Part shown: one piece after another, positions 9,150-18,507 of the stretch
Numbering within the stretch: position 1 is the stretch's first letter
Layout: every line of letters starts with the position of its first letter
From: an uncultured Acidimicrobiales bacterium
Lineage (GTDB): Bacteria; Actinomycetota; Acidimicrobiia; Acidimicrobiales; SZUA-35
Direction of reading: 5' to 3'
Length of the DNA stretch: 64,000 nt
NCBI GenBank assembly: GCA_937922785.1
Contig: CALAJQ010000036.1
Coordinates: forward strand, 1 to 64,000
Notes under the pieces: generated by a model
The model's input: only the letters and a program-made list of their open reading frames with translations
Databases searched by the model: none
Told to the model about the DNA's origin: nothing
Translations under genes and position numbers: made by a program

Positions 9150-9444
9150 GCAGCTGCCTTCGGCTGATTCCTGGTGACGAGGGTTATGCGGATGTACTGA
9201 GAACCCAATTTGTCCAGCGTCTTTGCCTTGGCTGCCGGAGAGTTTGTCTAAGAAGCGCACAGCATCACACTAGCTCTCGGCGAGTTTTGGCGTCCAGGTT
9301 GCCCAAGGCTAGAAACCGGGGCCCGTCACTTGGTATCGGCCAAATGGAGATTTGGTGCAATGCCCGGGTCCGATTCTGCTGAGAACGACGTCAACGCGTG
9401 CATTTCTGCAGAACCGGACGGCAGATTTGGTGTAAACAGGACCC

Positions 9445-10710
9445 ATGGGCGTCTTTGATTGTGCGTCGTTCAGAAGGCGGTCACGCCTGGCCGTATCGGT
9501 GCTGGCTGCGCTCGTTTGTTCTTTGGTTATTACGGCACTAGCTCTAGATCCTGCTTCGGCAGCTCCGACGGTTGACATCCCTGTGGTGGCCGAGTTTCAG
9601 CCTGAGTTGCCCGCAGGACACACCATCACGAGTGCGGCTCTCGCTCGCGACGGGTCGTCTATTCTCTTTGCTCACGCAGGAGTTGATGGCTCCGATCCCG
9701 CTCTGGTTCTGATGGCAGCGGACGGTTCATGGACTGAGACAGCGCCGGTTGAACTCACTTCGATTGGACCGATTGACAGCCGGATGGTGTCCGATGAGGG
9801 CAACTTTGTCGTTTTCCTGGCCGATGACGCGGCTTGGTTGTGGGCTCTGGAGGGTGGTACCGCGTCGCCGATCCGCCAGATCGCCGGCATTACTGGCGCC
9901 AGCATTTCGGGCAACGGAGACCACGTGGGTCTGAACTACCCCGACGGCCTGGCCTACCGAATTTTCCGCCCTACTGGATTCGTTCATGCAGTGGGTGGGC
10001 CGATGACTTACATGGACGAACAGAATCGAATTCTCAGCCCAGTTTTCAGCTCCCGTCTCGAGGTGCACGTATGGGTGATCGAAGGTGGCGGTGCCAGCTG
10101 GTATTACAACGAAGAGCGACTGTGTCCGGAAAAGGTGTATCGCTGCAACGATGGCGCTGCGCTGTTTCTTCTCGGCTCAAACACCGCGGGGATGATTCAC
10201 GAAACCGAACGCGGTGCCGTCTACTTGGAACTCACAAAACACCTGTCATTGGATGACCATTTTGTGATTGCGGACGGCCTGACAATCTCGCTCCACGACG
10301 CGTCGGGCGCGCATGGCTTTCTCAGGCAACTCAGTCTCCGGGACATGATTGAACACCCTGACTACGGCCCCAAGCAGGCTGAGGTTGTCCGGCTATACCA
10401 GGCATACTTCGACCGATTCCCTGACTCTAATGGAGTGAGATATTGGCTACGGATCCAGGCGCAGGGTCATGACGTGCAACAAATTGCAGCGTGGATGTCA
10501 GACCAAGAGGAGTTTGTCAACACCTATCAAAACACGACCAACGATCAATACGTGGAGATGATTTACACAAATGTGCTCGGTCGCGATTTCGATCAGGCCG
10601 GGTATCTGTATTGGTTAGGTCTACTTGACGCGGGAGAACTCGATCGGGCAGGCGTTGTCTACTGGATCACCCGCAACACCGAGTTCATCGAGAACTACCC
10701 GTTCCTATAG
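9445..10710 (+). CDS. Secreted protein with C-terminal DUF4214
   Basis: A 421-residue exported protein. Residues 1-38 form a signal peptide with basic RRRSRLAVS, a hydrophobic core and a cleavage-like ASAA. The middle 270 residues look like a beta-propeller of irregular repeats (ALARDGSSILFAHAG, SDEGNFVVFLADD, SGNGDHVGLNYP). The last about 110 residues are DUF4214: EVVRLYQAYFDRFPDSNGVRYW, then YVEMIYTNVLGRDFDQAGYLYW, ending NTEFIENYPFL at the very C-terminus. DUF4214 occurs at the ends of secreted or surface proteins; its role is unknown. It is one of four such proteins in the window and the sequence looks intact. Confidence 0.85.
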   Translation: MGVFDCASFRRRSRLAVSVLAALVCSLVITALALDPASAAPTVDIPVVAEFQPELPAGHTITSAALARDGSSILFAHAGVDGSDPALVLMAADGSWTETAPVELTSIGPIDSRMVSDEGNFVVFLADDAAWLWALEGGTASPIRQIAGITGASISGNGDHVGLNYPDGLAYRIFRPTGFVHAVGGPMTYMDEQNRILSPVFSSRLEVHVWVIEGGGASWYYNEERLCPEKVYRCNDGAALFLLGSNTAGMIHETERGAVYLELTKHLSLDDHFVIADGLTISLHDASGAHGFLRQLSLRDMIEHPDYGPKQAEVVRLYQAYFDRFPDSNGVRYWLRIQAQGHDVQQIAAWMSDQEEFVNTYQNTTNDQYVEMIYTNVLGRDFDQAGYLYWLGLLDAGELDRAGVVYWITRNTEFIENYPFL

Positions 10711-10868
10711 GGGATGTAGTCGGTAACGAGCCGTTCGAATTGGTGTTGGTTCCAGATGAGGATGCGACCGGTGAGTTCGGCGCGACGATAAGGCCCACTG
10801 GGCCCTAGTTGGCTTGATGTGGCTCTTAATCGTTGGCTTTTGCGCACCTGCTGGCCGGCCCCTAGGGG

Positions 10869-12110
10869 CTAGGGACTTGTTGTCCTCGTTTCGCCTGTGA
10901 TCGGATCGCGGGTGAATGACCAGCCGGCTTGATGCAAAAGAGTGTGGTGATGGCGACACATCAGCGTCAGATTGTTAAGCGTGGTGGGTCCGCCGTCGTG
11001 GCGAGAAACAATATGGTGCACATCGCACCAGTTCCACGGCCGGTCACAACCTTGGAACTGGCAATGACGATCGCGATAGCGAATCGCTCGGCGCTGGTTC
11101 GGGGTAATGTCCGCGGTTGGTGATGAGTAGTCCAGCTTCTGAGACGGGCCGTCCAAGATCCGTCGCCACGAAGCATCACACGACAGCTGTTCGATGATTG
11201 GGTAGGGCACCGGCCCTGTGGCCCACAAGTCGGACAAGCCGTCTTCAATCTCTGGGAGTTGATCGGCCATCGAGTAGTCGCGCCCGACCCCGGATGAGCT
11301 AGGCAAACTCAAGCTAACAACAGCTTCGATCACGGCTCCACCTTGGCGGCGGCCATGGGGCTCTAGAGGCTCAACATCAGAACCGGACTCGTCTTCTTCT
11401 GGCCCATAAGCCAGGGCCATTTCGGCTAGAGCGTCAGCCCGGCGCTGGGCGAGTGAGCGCTGGTTCAAGGAGTGCTTCGGGTCCGGTTGACCGGCCACCG
11501 AATCAAGAGTGACAGCGACAGTGGCGAAGGCAATTGCGTCAAGATCGAAGCGTCCCGTTCCGGATCCGTCGAGGCGTTGTTGGATCCAAAGGCCCCGGGT
11601 GTTGTAGCGGTGAGCGGTATCAGCTTCGGCTGCGTCGAGGTCGGCGGCGTGAATCCAGCGAGCGATTGTGTCGCTGAATCGATCTAACGTTTGACGACTA
11701 GCAATCTCCAGCAGTCGGCCCTCATCGATGGTGTACTGGTCGCCGAAGCGAGCGGCCGCCTTGGCCAGAAGACCGGCGTGACCTAACCCGAACAGGCCCT
11801 CTAACAGCGCCTTCTTGGCGGCATCAGAGTTACCGATGAGCCGGCTGATCTTTGTGTATTCGGAGGCTTGGCGGGCTGTGGTTTGTTGGGTGTAGGCGAC
11901 GTAACGTTCGGTGCTGGTGTAGCCCAGCGCCTCGGGAACTCGGCGGGCGTCGATGTCGGCCAGGGATACAAGCCACCTGATTTGGGCTAACTCCATGACT
12001 CGCCCGATTTCCTGGGCGCGACGCTCGGCAGTGAACGGCACCATGGTTTCGGTGGGTTCGGAAAGCTCGGTAAGAACCGTCTTGACTTGTTCACTTAGCG
12101 AACTGGTCAT
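10869..12110 (-). CDS. DUF222 / HNH endonuclease-domain protein
   Basis: About 413 residues from ATG 12110; the frame is open to 12143 but the first residues look untranslated. The N-terminal two thirds have the helical DUF222 character (VMELAQIRWLVSLADIDARR, ARQASEYTKISRLIG). The C-terminus is an HNH domain: RHCQFQGCDRP with one metal-binding Cys pair, then CDVHHIVSRHDGGPTTLNNL and LMCRHHHTLLHQ. Such '13E12-repeat-like' proteins are multicopy in Actinobacteria and have been suggested to be mobile or DNA-damage-related nucleases; their biological role is unsettled. A second paralogue lies at 32631. It converges with the DUF4214 gene ending at 10710. Confidence 0.88.
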   Translation of the reverse strand: MTSSLSEQVKTVLTELSEPTETMVPFTAERRAQEIGRVMELAQIRWLVSLADIDARRVPEALGYTSTERYVAYTQQTTARQASEYTKISRLIGNSDAAKKALLEGLFGLGHAGLLAKAAARFGDQYTIDEGRLLEIASRQTLDRFSDTIARWIHAADLDAAEADTAHRYNTRGLWIQQRLDGSGTGRFDLDAIAFATVAVTLDSVAGQPDPKHSLNQRSLAQRRADALAEMALAYGPEEDESGSDVEPLEPHGRRQGGAVIEAVVSLSLPSSSGVGRDYSMADQLPEIEDGLSDLWATGPVPYPIIEQLSCDASWRRILDGPSQKLDYSSPTADITPNQRRAIRYRDRHCQFQGCDRPWNWCDVHHIVSRHDGGPTTLNNLTLMCRHHHTLLHQAGWSFTRDPITGETRTTSP

Positions 12111-12221
12111 ACACATACAGTAGTTAGGGGGTATGACAGTCAAAGCCCAAAAACGGGGTGTTGGCGAAAGAAATCTGAAAGAAATCCCAAGAAAATCTGA
12201 GACGAAAAGTGCAGCGGCTTT

Positions 12222-13094
12222 CTAAGCGCTGGGGTCAGTCATTGGGAGTTCCGGATTGGCGGTGATCAGAACAGCGTTGGCCCACCAGTAGTCGCAGATC
12301 GGTGTTGCTTGGATTGATCCGAACCCGGCATCGGCTAAGTCGACCTGCCACGACGCGGCGCTTTGTTCATAGGTGTGGCGTTGTCGATTGGGAGCGAATT
12401 GGCCAAGCAATACCGGAATTAGGAAGCCATCTACAACCGTTGGTTCATTCGCATACTCGGCCACTCCCACCTCATAAGTTGCGGCCGCATAGGCCGCGTG
12501 CTCCGGCGACTGGTCGGCGAAGTCGGGCACGTCGAACTCCACCGCACTTAGCGAGTTCACCCTTGTTGCCAACTGGGCCAGCGTGGCAGCACGGTCGCCC
12601 GGGTCGAGATTGTGAAGCGCAAAGGTTGCCTGGGCGTGACCCCAACTCTGGTTGGGGTGTTCCGACAAGTAGTCCTGGATGCTCGACTGAGTGGTGACCA
12701 CGGCTGCTGGCAAAGGCTCCAACGCAGCGGCGGCCAGTGAAAGCAGTGCGCTTGACGGTTCCAGCAAGTGCACAGTCTCACACGAGGCCGGAATAGTTCC
12801 GGCCGTGATTCGGCCGTCGCCGCATCCGATGTCAATGAGAGTGGCGGGCCGGAGCGTTTCGTTAAGACTGGCCAGAGCGGCGATGGTGGATTGATACAGG
12901 TTCACGTTTGACCCACCGGAGATGAACAGTTCGAACGCGGCAGGGTCGGTGTAGGGATCTTCAGCTGAGCTTTGGCTGAGATGGTTTGCCAAGTGGGTCG
13001 CTAGCGGGGAGGTGTCGACGATCTGCTCGCACAACGTTCGAGCATCCGTCGTGTTGCCTTTGGCGATCTGTAGCAGCGCTTCGGCGACGGTCAT
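12222..13094 (-). CDS. Class I SAM-dependent methyltransferase
   Basis: 290 residues. The Rossmann-like core begins near residue 80 with TLIDIGCGDGRITAG (motif I, SAM binding) and an acidic LLEPSS at the end of strand two (ribose ligand). The N-terminal 80 residues are helical (ALLQIAKGNTTDARTLCEQIV) and may hold the substrate. The substrate is not identifiable. The C-terminus PELPMTDPSA is identical to the end of the neighbouring sulfurtransferase and is out of place for a methyltransferase. The gene lies 69 bases downstream of the sulfurtransferase, in the same direction. Confidence 0.8.
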   Translation of the reverse strand: MTVAEALLQIAKGNTTDARTLCEQIVDTSPLATHLANHLSQSSAEDPYTDPAAFELFISGGSNVNLYQSTIAALASLNETLRPATLIDIGCGDGRITAGTIPASCETVHLLEPSSALLSLAAAALEPLPAAVVTTQSSIQDYLSEHPNQSWGHAQATFALHNLDPGDRAATLAQLATRVNSLSAVEFDVPDFADQSPEHAAYAAATYEVGVAEYANEPTVVDGFLIPVLLGQFAPNRQRHTYEQSAASWQVDLADAGFGSIQATPICDYWWANAVLITANPELPMTDPSA

Positions 13095-13163
13095 GGCGTC
13101 AAGCTAGGCCGCTTTCGGAGCCAAAGCACTGGCTGACTAAGCACTGGTTTCCCAAGCTCTTGC

Positions 13164-14084
13164 TTACTCAGCACTGGGGTCGGTCATTGGCAGTTCCGGA
13201 TCGGCCGTCCATTCCATGAGGCTTCCGTCATAAACCGACACGTTGGTTTTGTCGAACAGGGCAAGGGCAAAGGCGTCAACCGTTGCGGCGATGGCTCCGC
13301 CGCAGTAGGTGATGACCGGCCGAGCGTCCAACAGCCCGGCCTTTGTGAGGTGGGCGTGCATTTGATCTGGGCCGACGAACCCTGCGGTTTCGGCTTCGAT
13401 CAAGGACCGGTAGGGAACGTTCACCGCACCCTTGATGTGGCCCGACCGTGGCCCAAATGGGGTGCCGGTTCCGTTGAAGCTGTCTTCGGGCAACGCGTCG
13501 ACTAGGCAGACAGGGCCAGCCGCGCCGTCCGGGCTGGAACCTTGAACCGCGGCCAGCACGTCGTCTTGGGTTGCTCGGGCCGACTCCCAACCAGTGGCGG
13601 GCACAAAAGGTGCGGCATCGGGGATGGTCGAGATTTCGTTCGTGAGTGGGCGGCCTTCGGATTCCCAACGCTCAATGCCGCCGTGAAGAATTGCGCAGTC
13701 AACGCCATAGTGGTGCAGCGTCCACCAGGCTCGGGTGCACCACATCGTGCCCGAGTCGATTCCCTCACGTGGGGTTCGGGCCGTGATGACCACCTTCGTG
13801 TCCGGGCCGACTCGGACTGCCGCCAGTGTGTCGGCGACCTGGCTCGGCGTGGGCCACATCCAGGGGAGTGATGCGTCGGGGTTTGAAAGCACACCTTTGC
13901 CCGAAGCGACGTCGAAGAAGACCGAGCCCGGGATGTGGCTGTCTGCGTAACATTCGAGCTTGGCCCGGTTCTGTAGTTTTGACGTGAGCTTGGCGGTGAC
14001 GTCTAACACCCGGACGTCGGACCGGTCCAGATTGTTGGCCAGCCATTCGGTTGTGACCAGGTACTCGGGTTTGGCAAAGTCCAT
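13164..14084 (-). CDS. sseA: Thiosulfate/3-mercaptopyruvate sulfurtransferase, two rhodanese domains
   Basis: ATG 14084 follows a GAGAAG Shine-Dalgarno and gives 306 residues, the normal size. The N-terminal inactive rhodanese domain has VLDVTAKL, SHIPGSVFFDV and TVVITA-type strands; the C-terminal domain carries the catalytic loop with Cys261 in TYCGGAIAAT. The end DGSLMEWTADPELPMTDPSAE is typical of these enzymes. They transfer sulfur from thiosulfate or 3-mercaptopyruvate to cyanide or thiols in the cytoplasm. The loop sequence cannot decide between the two donors, so the sseA label is tentative. It is followed by the methyltransferase gene, which shares its tail. Confidence 0.88.
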   Translation of the reverse strand: MDFAKPEYLVTTEWLANNLDRSDVRVLDVTAKLTSKLQNRAKLECYADSHIPGSVFFDVASGKGVLSNPDASLPWMWPTPSQVADTLAAVRVGPDTKVVITARTPREGIDSGTMWCTRAWWTLHHYGVDCAILHGGIERWESEGRPLTNEISTIPDAAPFVPATGWESARATQDDVLAAVQGSSPDGAAGPVCLVDALPEDSFNGTGTPFGPRSGHIKGAVNVPYRSLIEAETAGFVGPDQMHAHLTKAGLLDARPVITYCGGAIAATVDAFALALFDKTNVSVYDGSLMEWTADPELPMTDPSAE

Positions 14085-14170
14085 TGGCTTCTCGCTCTCT
14101 TTCGTGTCGCGCCCTCCAACATCCCAGATTTCTGTCTGGAGTTGCAACCGATGAACGGGTGGACGTCCGG

Positions 14171-15406
14171 TCAACCCGCAGCTACGGGGCTACGAGGGTC
14201 GGTGGTTCTGACGATGAACAGATAGGCAATCATTGCGCAGATGCCAAACATCCCCGCTTCGATATTTAAGAGAGTTCGCGACGTTGTGACTTCAAGCAGC
14301 ACTCCGGCAAGAACAGCCCCAAGGCCCATCCCCAGGTTAGAAACAGCGCTCATCAACCCGCCGAAGCGGCCCAGGATGTCGGGAGGGCTAAGCAATTGTG
14401 CGGTCGATTGGGTTCCGACGCCTGACGCCACTCCCGGGAATCCGGTGGCGCCATAAAGCACCATGTAGACCCACACCGCTGTTGTGAATGGTGGAGCGTT
14501 GATAAACGCAAACGACACGACGCAGAAAAGTAGGTACCCGCCAGCCATCAGATGCGCAGGCGCGATTCTGGCGGCCAGCGCCCCCACGGCGGCTGCTCCA
14601 AGCAAGCCGCCGATCGCCGAACTTGCACGGACTACCCCAACTTCGCTTCCGCCGCTACCGAGATACTCGGTCAGGAACACGATGAACAGAACAGGGAATC
14701 CGCCAAAGATCACGTGCGCGATTCCCTGCACCCAAAGTATGGCGGGTAGCCCGGCGTGAGCCCTGACTGTTTTGATCGCCGCCCTGACCGACGTGTCAAT
14801 CTTGTTGTGGTCACGGGTAGCTGGTCGGGTGTTGGCCCGATCGCTCAAGAGCCAGGCGGTCACGGCTCCCACCAAGAACGTGGCAGCGTTCAAGAAGGCG
14901 ACTGTTGTTAATCCTCCAAGTTCGAGGGCGATGCCTCCTGCCGCGGCCCCGACCAGTCGAGCGATTGATCCGCCAGCCGAGAATGCCGAGTTGGCGGCCA
15001 CCAGTTGTTCGCCTTCCACCAGCCGCGGTAACAACGCGAACGAGGCAGGGTCGTTCACGCTGGTGATCAGCCCTTGAAGGGCAACGACCACAGCGATTGG
15101 CCAAACTCTTTCGTCAGTCACAACAAGTAACGGGCCAAGCGCGGCGATTTGCAATAGGTTCGTGCTTACTAGAGCTGGCTTCAGTCGCACTGCGTCGGCA
15201 ATCCGACCGCCGATCGGGCCAAACAGGAATCCAACTCCAAGCCGCAGCACATAAACAAACGCCGTCTGAATCCCAGATCCAGTTTCGATAAAGACAAACA
15301 GCGGCAACGCCAACTCAAGCAGCCAATCGCCAATGCTGTTGACGGTGGCGCCAGTGACCAACAACCTCACATCGCGGTTTCGCCAGACCGACTGTGTTCC
15401 GCCCAT
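14171..15406 (-). CDS. Major facilitator superfamily transporter
   Basis: 411 residues with about twelve hydrophobic segments. The N-terminal part reads NRDVRLLVTGATVNSIGDW, then LFVFIETGSGIQTAF, and the loop after helix two, FLFGPIGGRIADAVRLKP, matches the G-x-x-x-D-R-like MFS loop (the family consensus is GRxADRxGR). The N-terminal Pro/Asp context resembles macrolide- or tetracycline-efflux-like MFS_3 proteins. The substrate is unknown. It ends at 14171, about 85 bases upstream of the sulfurtransferase start (14084), so co-transcription with the sulfurtransferase and methyltransferase is possible. Confidence 0.85.
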   Translation of the reverse strand: MGGTQSVWRNRDVRLLVTGATVNSIGDWLLELALPLFVFIETGSGIQTAFVYVLRLGVGFLFGPIGGRIADAVRLKPALVSTNLLQIAALGPLLVVTDERVWPIAVVVALQGLITSVNDPASFALLPRLVEGEQLVAANSAFSAGGSIARLVGAAAGGIALELGGLTTVAFLNAATFLVGAVTAWLLSDRANTRPATRDHNKIDTSVRAAIKTVRAHAGLPAILWVQGIAHVIFGGFPVLFIVFLTEYLGSGGSEVGVVRASSAIGGLLGAAAVGALAARIAPAHLMAGGYLLFCVVSFAFINAPPFTTAVWVYMVLYGATGFPGVASGVGTQSTAQLLSPPDILGRFGGLMSAVSNLGMGLGAVLAGVLLEVTTSRTLLNIEAGMFGICAMIAYLFIVRTTDPRSPVAAG

Positions 15407-15484
15407 ATGGCGACTCTAGGACAAGACTGAACAAGCGCCTGTTGGATTAACTTGCGACAGCTGAATCGCCGACTCTTGTTGGGC

Positions 15485-17023
15485 TTAGCCTTCGGTGTCG
15501 GTGGCGCTGAGTCCCAACCAAGAGGTGCACTGATCACGTCGGAGGTCGGTGTCTTGCGACTCTTCGAATGTGCTGGCGGTCCGGGCTTGAGGTAGGGCGT
15601 TGGAGAAGAATTCCTGCAGGGTTCTGCCGGTCAGCTCGGCGTAAATGATTGCGGGCGCCCAAGTCTGTTCCCGGCTGATCTCATCTAACGCGGCAGCTGC
15701 GGCTTCCAGGTCACCAGCTGCCAGTGACTCCTCCCAATGCCGCACCCATTCGCACCCAAGAATGATCTGGGCCCCGAACGGGTTGAGGCCCGGGCCACCC
15801 GACTGCAGGTCGCTTAAGTCAGAACCCGGCGGCAGATCCTCGAAGTAGGTGGCTAGTTGCTCGGAACGAGTTGGAACACCAAGCTGGGCAAGAATGTCTG
15901 ACTCCGACTTCAGTTCAAGCGGACCAATTTGTTCAGCGAGCCCGCTAATGGTGTCGCCCTGGTCGGCCTCGTCATAGAAACGTCGGCTGATTGTGTGCAG
16001 CGCGCCGTCCACCATCACCAGAATCTGGGGTTCGTATTGGGCCTCGGTGATCGCGGTGAGACCAAGGGTTGGATAGCTGTTGGTGTCGACCAAAGTCGCC
16101 GGCTCTTCTGGTTGGCTCAGTCGGGCGTAGAAGGCCGCCCACTCGGGAAGAGGGTGCGAGACGATTTGCACTGTCTGCCCGGGTTCAGCCTCAAGCGACA
16201 GGGTCGTGTGGGCAAACGAATCGGCTTGGGAGTGGGGGACCGGTTCGAGTCCTTCGGGCGGTTGGGCTAACTGAACGGCGTCGCCATCAATGGTTGCTGC
16301 GGTGAGTGCGTCCAGCAGTTCCTGGCGGGTGATGTTCAAACCAGCGGCAGAGATCAGGTTTCCATCGAGCAGCGTCAGCGCCTGAAGTTGCGGTTCCGGT
16401 AGCGGGTCTAGTGCAACGCGGGCGGTTCGCCCATCGGCGAGGGTTACGTCTTCGAAGAGCGTTGGTCCGTCGATCAGGTCGATCGTGTCAAGACCTTCGG
16501 TCATTGCGATGCTGAGGAACGATGAGTCCAACGGGTTGGTGCCTCGGCCCATAAACAGGATGGACTGTCGGGAGTTGTCGAACCCTGGCTCAATCGGAGA
16601 AGAGACATTCTTCAGCTCCCATTGGGAGCTGGCTGGAATCAGATACTGACGCTCGGCGACCGGTGGGGCCGCGTCTCCGGGGTCGGTGTCGCCAGGGCTG
16701 GAGTCCTCGGGGTTGGTGGCACCAGGGCTGGAGTCTCCGGGGTTGGTCGTCTCGGTCGCTGCCGGCGCTTCGGTAGCTTCGGTCGATGGCGTGGGGTCGG
16801 TGGCGATCACAACAACGTGGGGATCGGGTCTGAACGCTGCGGCTAACCCGACAATGCCAAGCAAGACAAAGGCTGCGACGCCGATTCGCTGGTTGCGTTG
16901 CTGGCGGGCTTGGGCTTTAGCCAGATCCCGTAGATCGGGGGCCGGGACGTTGGGCACATGGCTTTGCAGGAGCTGTTCGATGGCAGCTTCTTCGGCCGAA
17001 TCGGTTGTAGGGCTAGCTGACAT
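15485..17023 (-). CDS. Single-pass membrane protein, putative anti-sigma partner of the ECF sigma gene
   Basis: 512 residues. A short cytoplasmic N-terminus is followed by one membrane helix near residues 47-65 (IGVAAFVLLGIVGLAAAF), then a Thr/Pro/Gly linker with repeated GDSSPG-type units (about residues 90-115), and a long extracytoplasmic domain with acidic beta-like sequence to the end. The start overlaps the sigma gene end by 11 bases, indicating translational coupling. The cytoplasmic part has no zinc motif visible, so an anti-sigma role is inferred from gene order and topology. The exodomain has no family I recognise. Confidence 0.65.
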   Translation of the reverse strand: MSASPTTDSAEEAAIEQLLQSHVPNVPAPDLRDLAKAQARQQRNQRIGVAAFVLLGIVGLAAAFRPDPHVVVIATDPTPSTEATEAPAATETTNPGDSSPGATNPEDSSPGDTDPGDAAPPVAERQYLIPASSQWELKNVSSPIEPGFDNSRQSILFMGRGTNPLDSSFLSIAMTEGLDTIDLIDGPTLFEDVTLADGRTARVALDPLPEPQLQALTLLDGNLISAAGLNITRQELLDALTAATIDGDAVQLAQPPEGLEPVPHSQADSFAHTTLSLEAEPGQTVQIVSHPLPEWAAFYARLSQPEEPATLVDTNSYPTLGLTAITEAQYEPQILVMVDGALHTISRRFYDEADQGDTISGLAEQIGPLELKSESDILAQLGVPTRSEQLATYFEDLPPGSDLSDLQSGGPGLNPFGAQIILGCEWVRHWEESLAAGDLEAAAAALDEISREQTWAPAIIYAELTGRTLQEFFSNALPQARTASTFEESQDTDLRRDQCTSWLGLSATDTEG

Positions 17024-17510
17024 AGGTGTCCTCCTTAACGAGTGTTTTGCGTAGGAACGATCGAGCTTGAGCGGTTGCGGACTTCACGGTTCCTTCAGCG
17101 CAGCCCAGAGCTTGGGCAGTTTCGGCCACGCTTAGCCCGGCGTAGTAGCGCAGGATCACGGCCGCCCGCTGCTTTTCGGGGAGCTGATCTAGCAGGCTGA
17201 GTGCCTCAACCGGATACTCCGAGGTTTGGGTCAATCGGGTTTGCTGAGCTATGAAACCGCGATTGCGTTGCTTAGTGCGAAGCCTTCGCCACCACGAGAT
17301 TTGGGTGTTGATGGCAACGGTGACCAGCCAACCCCAACCCGACTGAAGCGAACGAACATGGTCCCAGTTCTGCATCAGCTTCAAGACTGAGTCTTGGGCG
17401 AGATCTTCGGCTAAGTCTCGATCACCGGTTCTCAGCTCCAGAAAACCGACAAGTCGGCTGTAGTGCTGCTGCACAAACTCTTCCAACTCGCCGTCGAATC
17501 CGATGTTCAC
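17013..17510 (-). CDS. ECF RNA polymerase sigma factor
   Basis: 165 residues, a normal ECF length. Region 2 is at the N-terminus (FVQQHYSRLVGFLEL, LAEDLAQDSVLKLM, WGWLVTVAINTQISWWRR) and region 4 at the C-terminus (LLDQLPEKQRAAVILRYYAGLSVAETA, GCAEGTVKSATAQARSFLRKTL), with a helix-turn-helix for the -35 element. The type resembles SigE-like Actinobacteria factors. Its stop codon lies inside the start of the membrane protein at 17023, so both products are made together. It is divergent from the gene at 17713. Confidence 0.9.
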   Translation of the reverse strand: MNIGFDGELEEFVQQHYSRLVGFLELRTGDRDLAEDLAQDSVLKLMQNWDHVRSLQSGWGWLVTVAINTQISWWRRLRTKQRNRGFIAQQTRLTQTSEYPVEALSLLDQLPEKQRAAVILRYYAGLSVAETAQALGCAEGTVKSATAQARSFLRKTLVKEDTYVS

Positions 17511-17712
17511 AAGTCTAGGAACGCCTCAGCCCGCAATTCGGTTCAGTCGGTGCAAGAAAGATTTCGCTTGCGTCAGGTGGCGCCCAGAGTTACGAGCCGG
17601 AGATCCGGGACCGACCGTGTTCGGAAGACGCTGGTTGCCCAACGCCGGTTACCCGATGCCCGAACGCCGCCGTCCCGTCCTAGTCTCGGTCTGCCTACCA
17701 CGAGAGGTATTC

Positions 17713-18279
17713 ATGACAGATTTTTCTGCAAGCCGTTCAGCCTGGGCGGAAGCATCGCGGATTCGTCCGGGAGATGCGGGCGTCTACAAAGACTGGGTCC
17801 GGGTTGGGGTAAACAGCGGATGGCTGCGGCTGGTAGCGGCCTCTGGGGGCGCTACTTCTTTCGCCGGTTGCTATCGGGCCGGTGAATTGCTGGCGGCAAG
17901 AACGACGCACCGAGAAAATCGCGAAAAAGTAAACCCCGACAGAGCAAGTGTGGCAACGCTGTTTCAGAGTTCTGGAATTGATCTAACGAGACCTGCGAGA
18001 TTGGCGTTCATTGCGCAATGGCTGCTCGGGTTAGAAAAGCCGAACAAGAAGATAACTACCGCCCTGATCACCGATTTCTCCAAACACCAGAGCTGGGAGC
18101 CGAGCGATATCACACTCGATCGAAAGCCGTTGAAGGCGAAAAGCCTTAGGTTCGGAGAACAGCAGCTAACGCTGTGCATGCTTGACTTTCGCACCGCGTT
18201 TCTCGCGGTTTGCGCTATTGATAGCTCGCTAGGTATGTTCGAAACACTGACTTCATTTCCCGAGGATCCGCTGTTCTGA
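17713..18279 (+). CDS. Unknown protein, 188 residues
   Basis: ATG 17713 is preceded by GAGAGG with six bases of spacing; the frame is open further upstream but overlaps the sigma gene promoter region, so I take the shorter form. No signal peptide or clear membrane helix. The protein has hydrophobic stretches (RLAFIAQWLLGLE, FRTAFLAVCAIDSSLG) compatible with a globular fold and a basic middle (TALITDFSKHQSW). I recognise no family. It stands alone, upstream of a small membrane protein gene in the same direction. Confidence 0.6.
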   Translation: MTDFSASRSAWAEASRIRPGDAGVYKDWVRVGVNSGWLRLVAASGGATSFAGCYRAGELLAARTTHRENREKVNPDRASVATLFQSSGIDLTRPARLAFIAQWLLGLEKPNKKITTALITDFSKHQSWEPSDITLDRKPLKAKSLRFGEQQLTLCMLDFRTAFLAVCAIDSSLGMFETLTSFPEDPLF

Positions 18280-18313
18280 AGCTGATCCAAGTTGTAACCG
18301 CGAAGGAGCCGAC

Positions 18314-18502
18314 ATGTCACGATTCATACTTGCCCTGGTCTCGTTCATTGCTGGCATAGCAGTTTTCGACATTCTTGCCGACGCCGGTTCAGGATCGCTG
18401 GGCCGAGTGTTGCTGAACCTAGTGCTTTCCACTGGCGCAGTTCTCATTTTGTATTACGCCGGCGAATGGCTTCTCAACCGCCGCAATCAACCATCGGCCT
18501 AA
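18314..18502 (+). CDS. Small membrane protein, 62 residues
   Basis: ATG 18314 follows AAGGAG by seven bases. The product has two hydrophobic helices (FILALVSFIAGIAVFDIL and VLLNLVLSTGAVLILYYAG) separated by a short Gly/Asp loop, and a basic C-terminal end (NRRNQPSA). A two-helix hairpin of this kind is a common unassigned small membrane protein. It comes 34 bases after the previous gene and ends just before the DUF1801 gene, so a short operon is possible. The function is unknown. Confidence 0.6.
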   Translation: MSRFILALVSFIAGIAVFDILADAGSGSLGRVLLNLVLSTGAVLILYYAGEWLLNRRNQPSA

Positions 18503-18507
18503 GTCCT

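Noticed and set aside
10780-10868. Palindromes such as GGCCCACTGGGCC and GCCCCTAGGGGC as terminators
   Set aside because: Stems leave loops too short or are weak; possible but not convincing between the convergent genes.
17503-17712. Upstream extension of the 188-residue gene
   Set aside because: Overlaps the sigma promoter area and lacks a ribosome-binding site; GAGAGG precedes ATG 17713.
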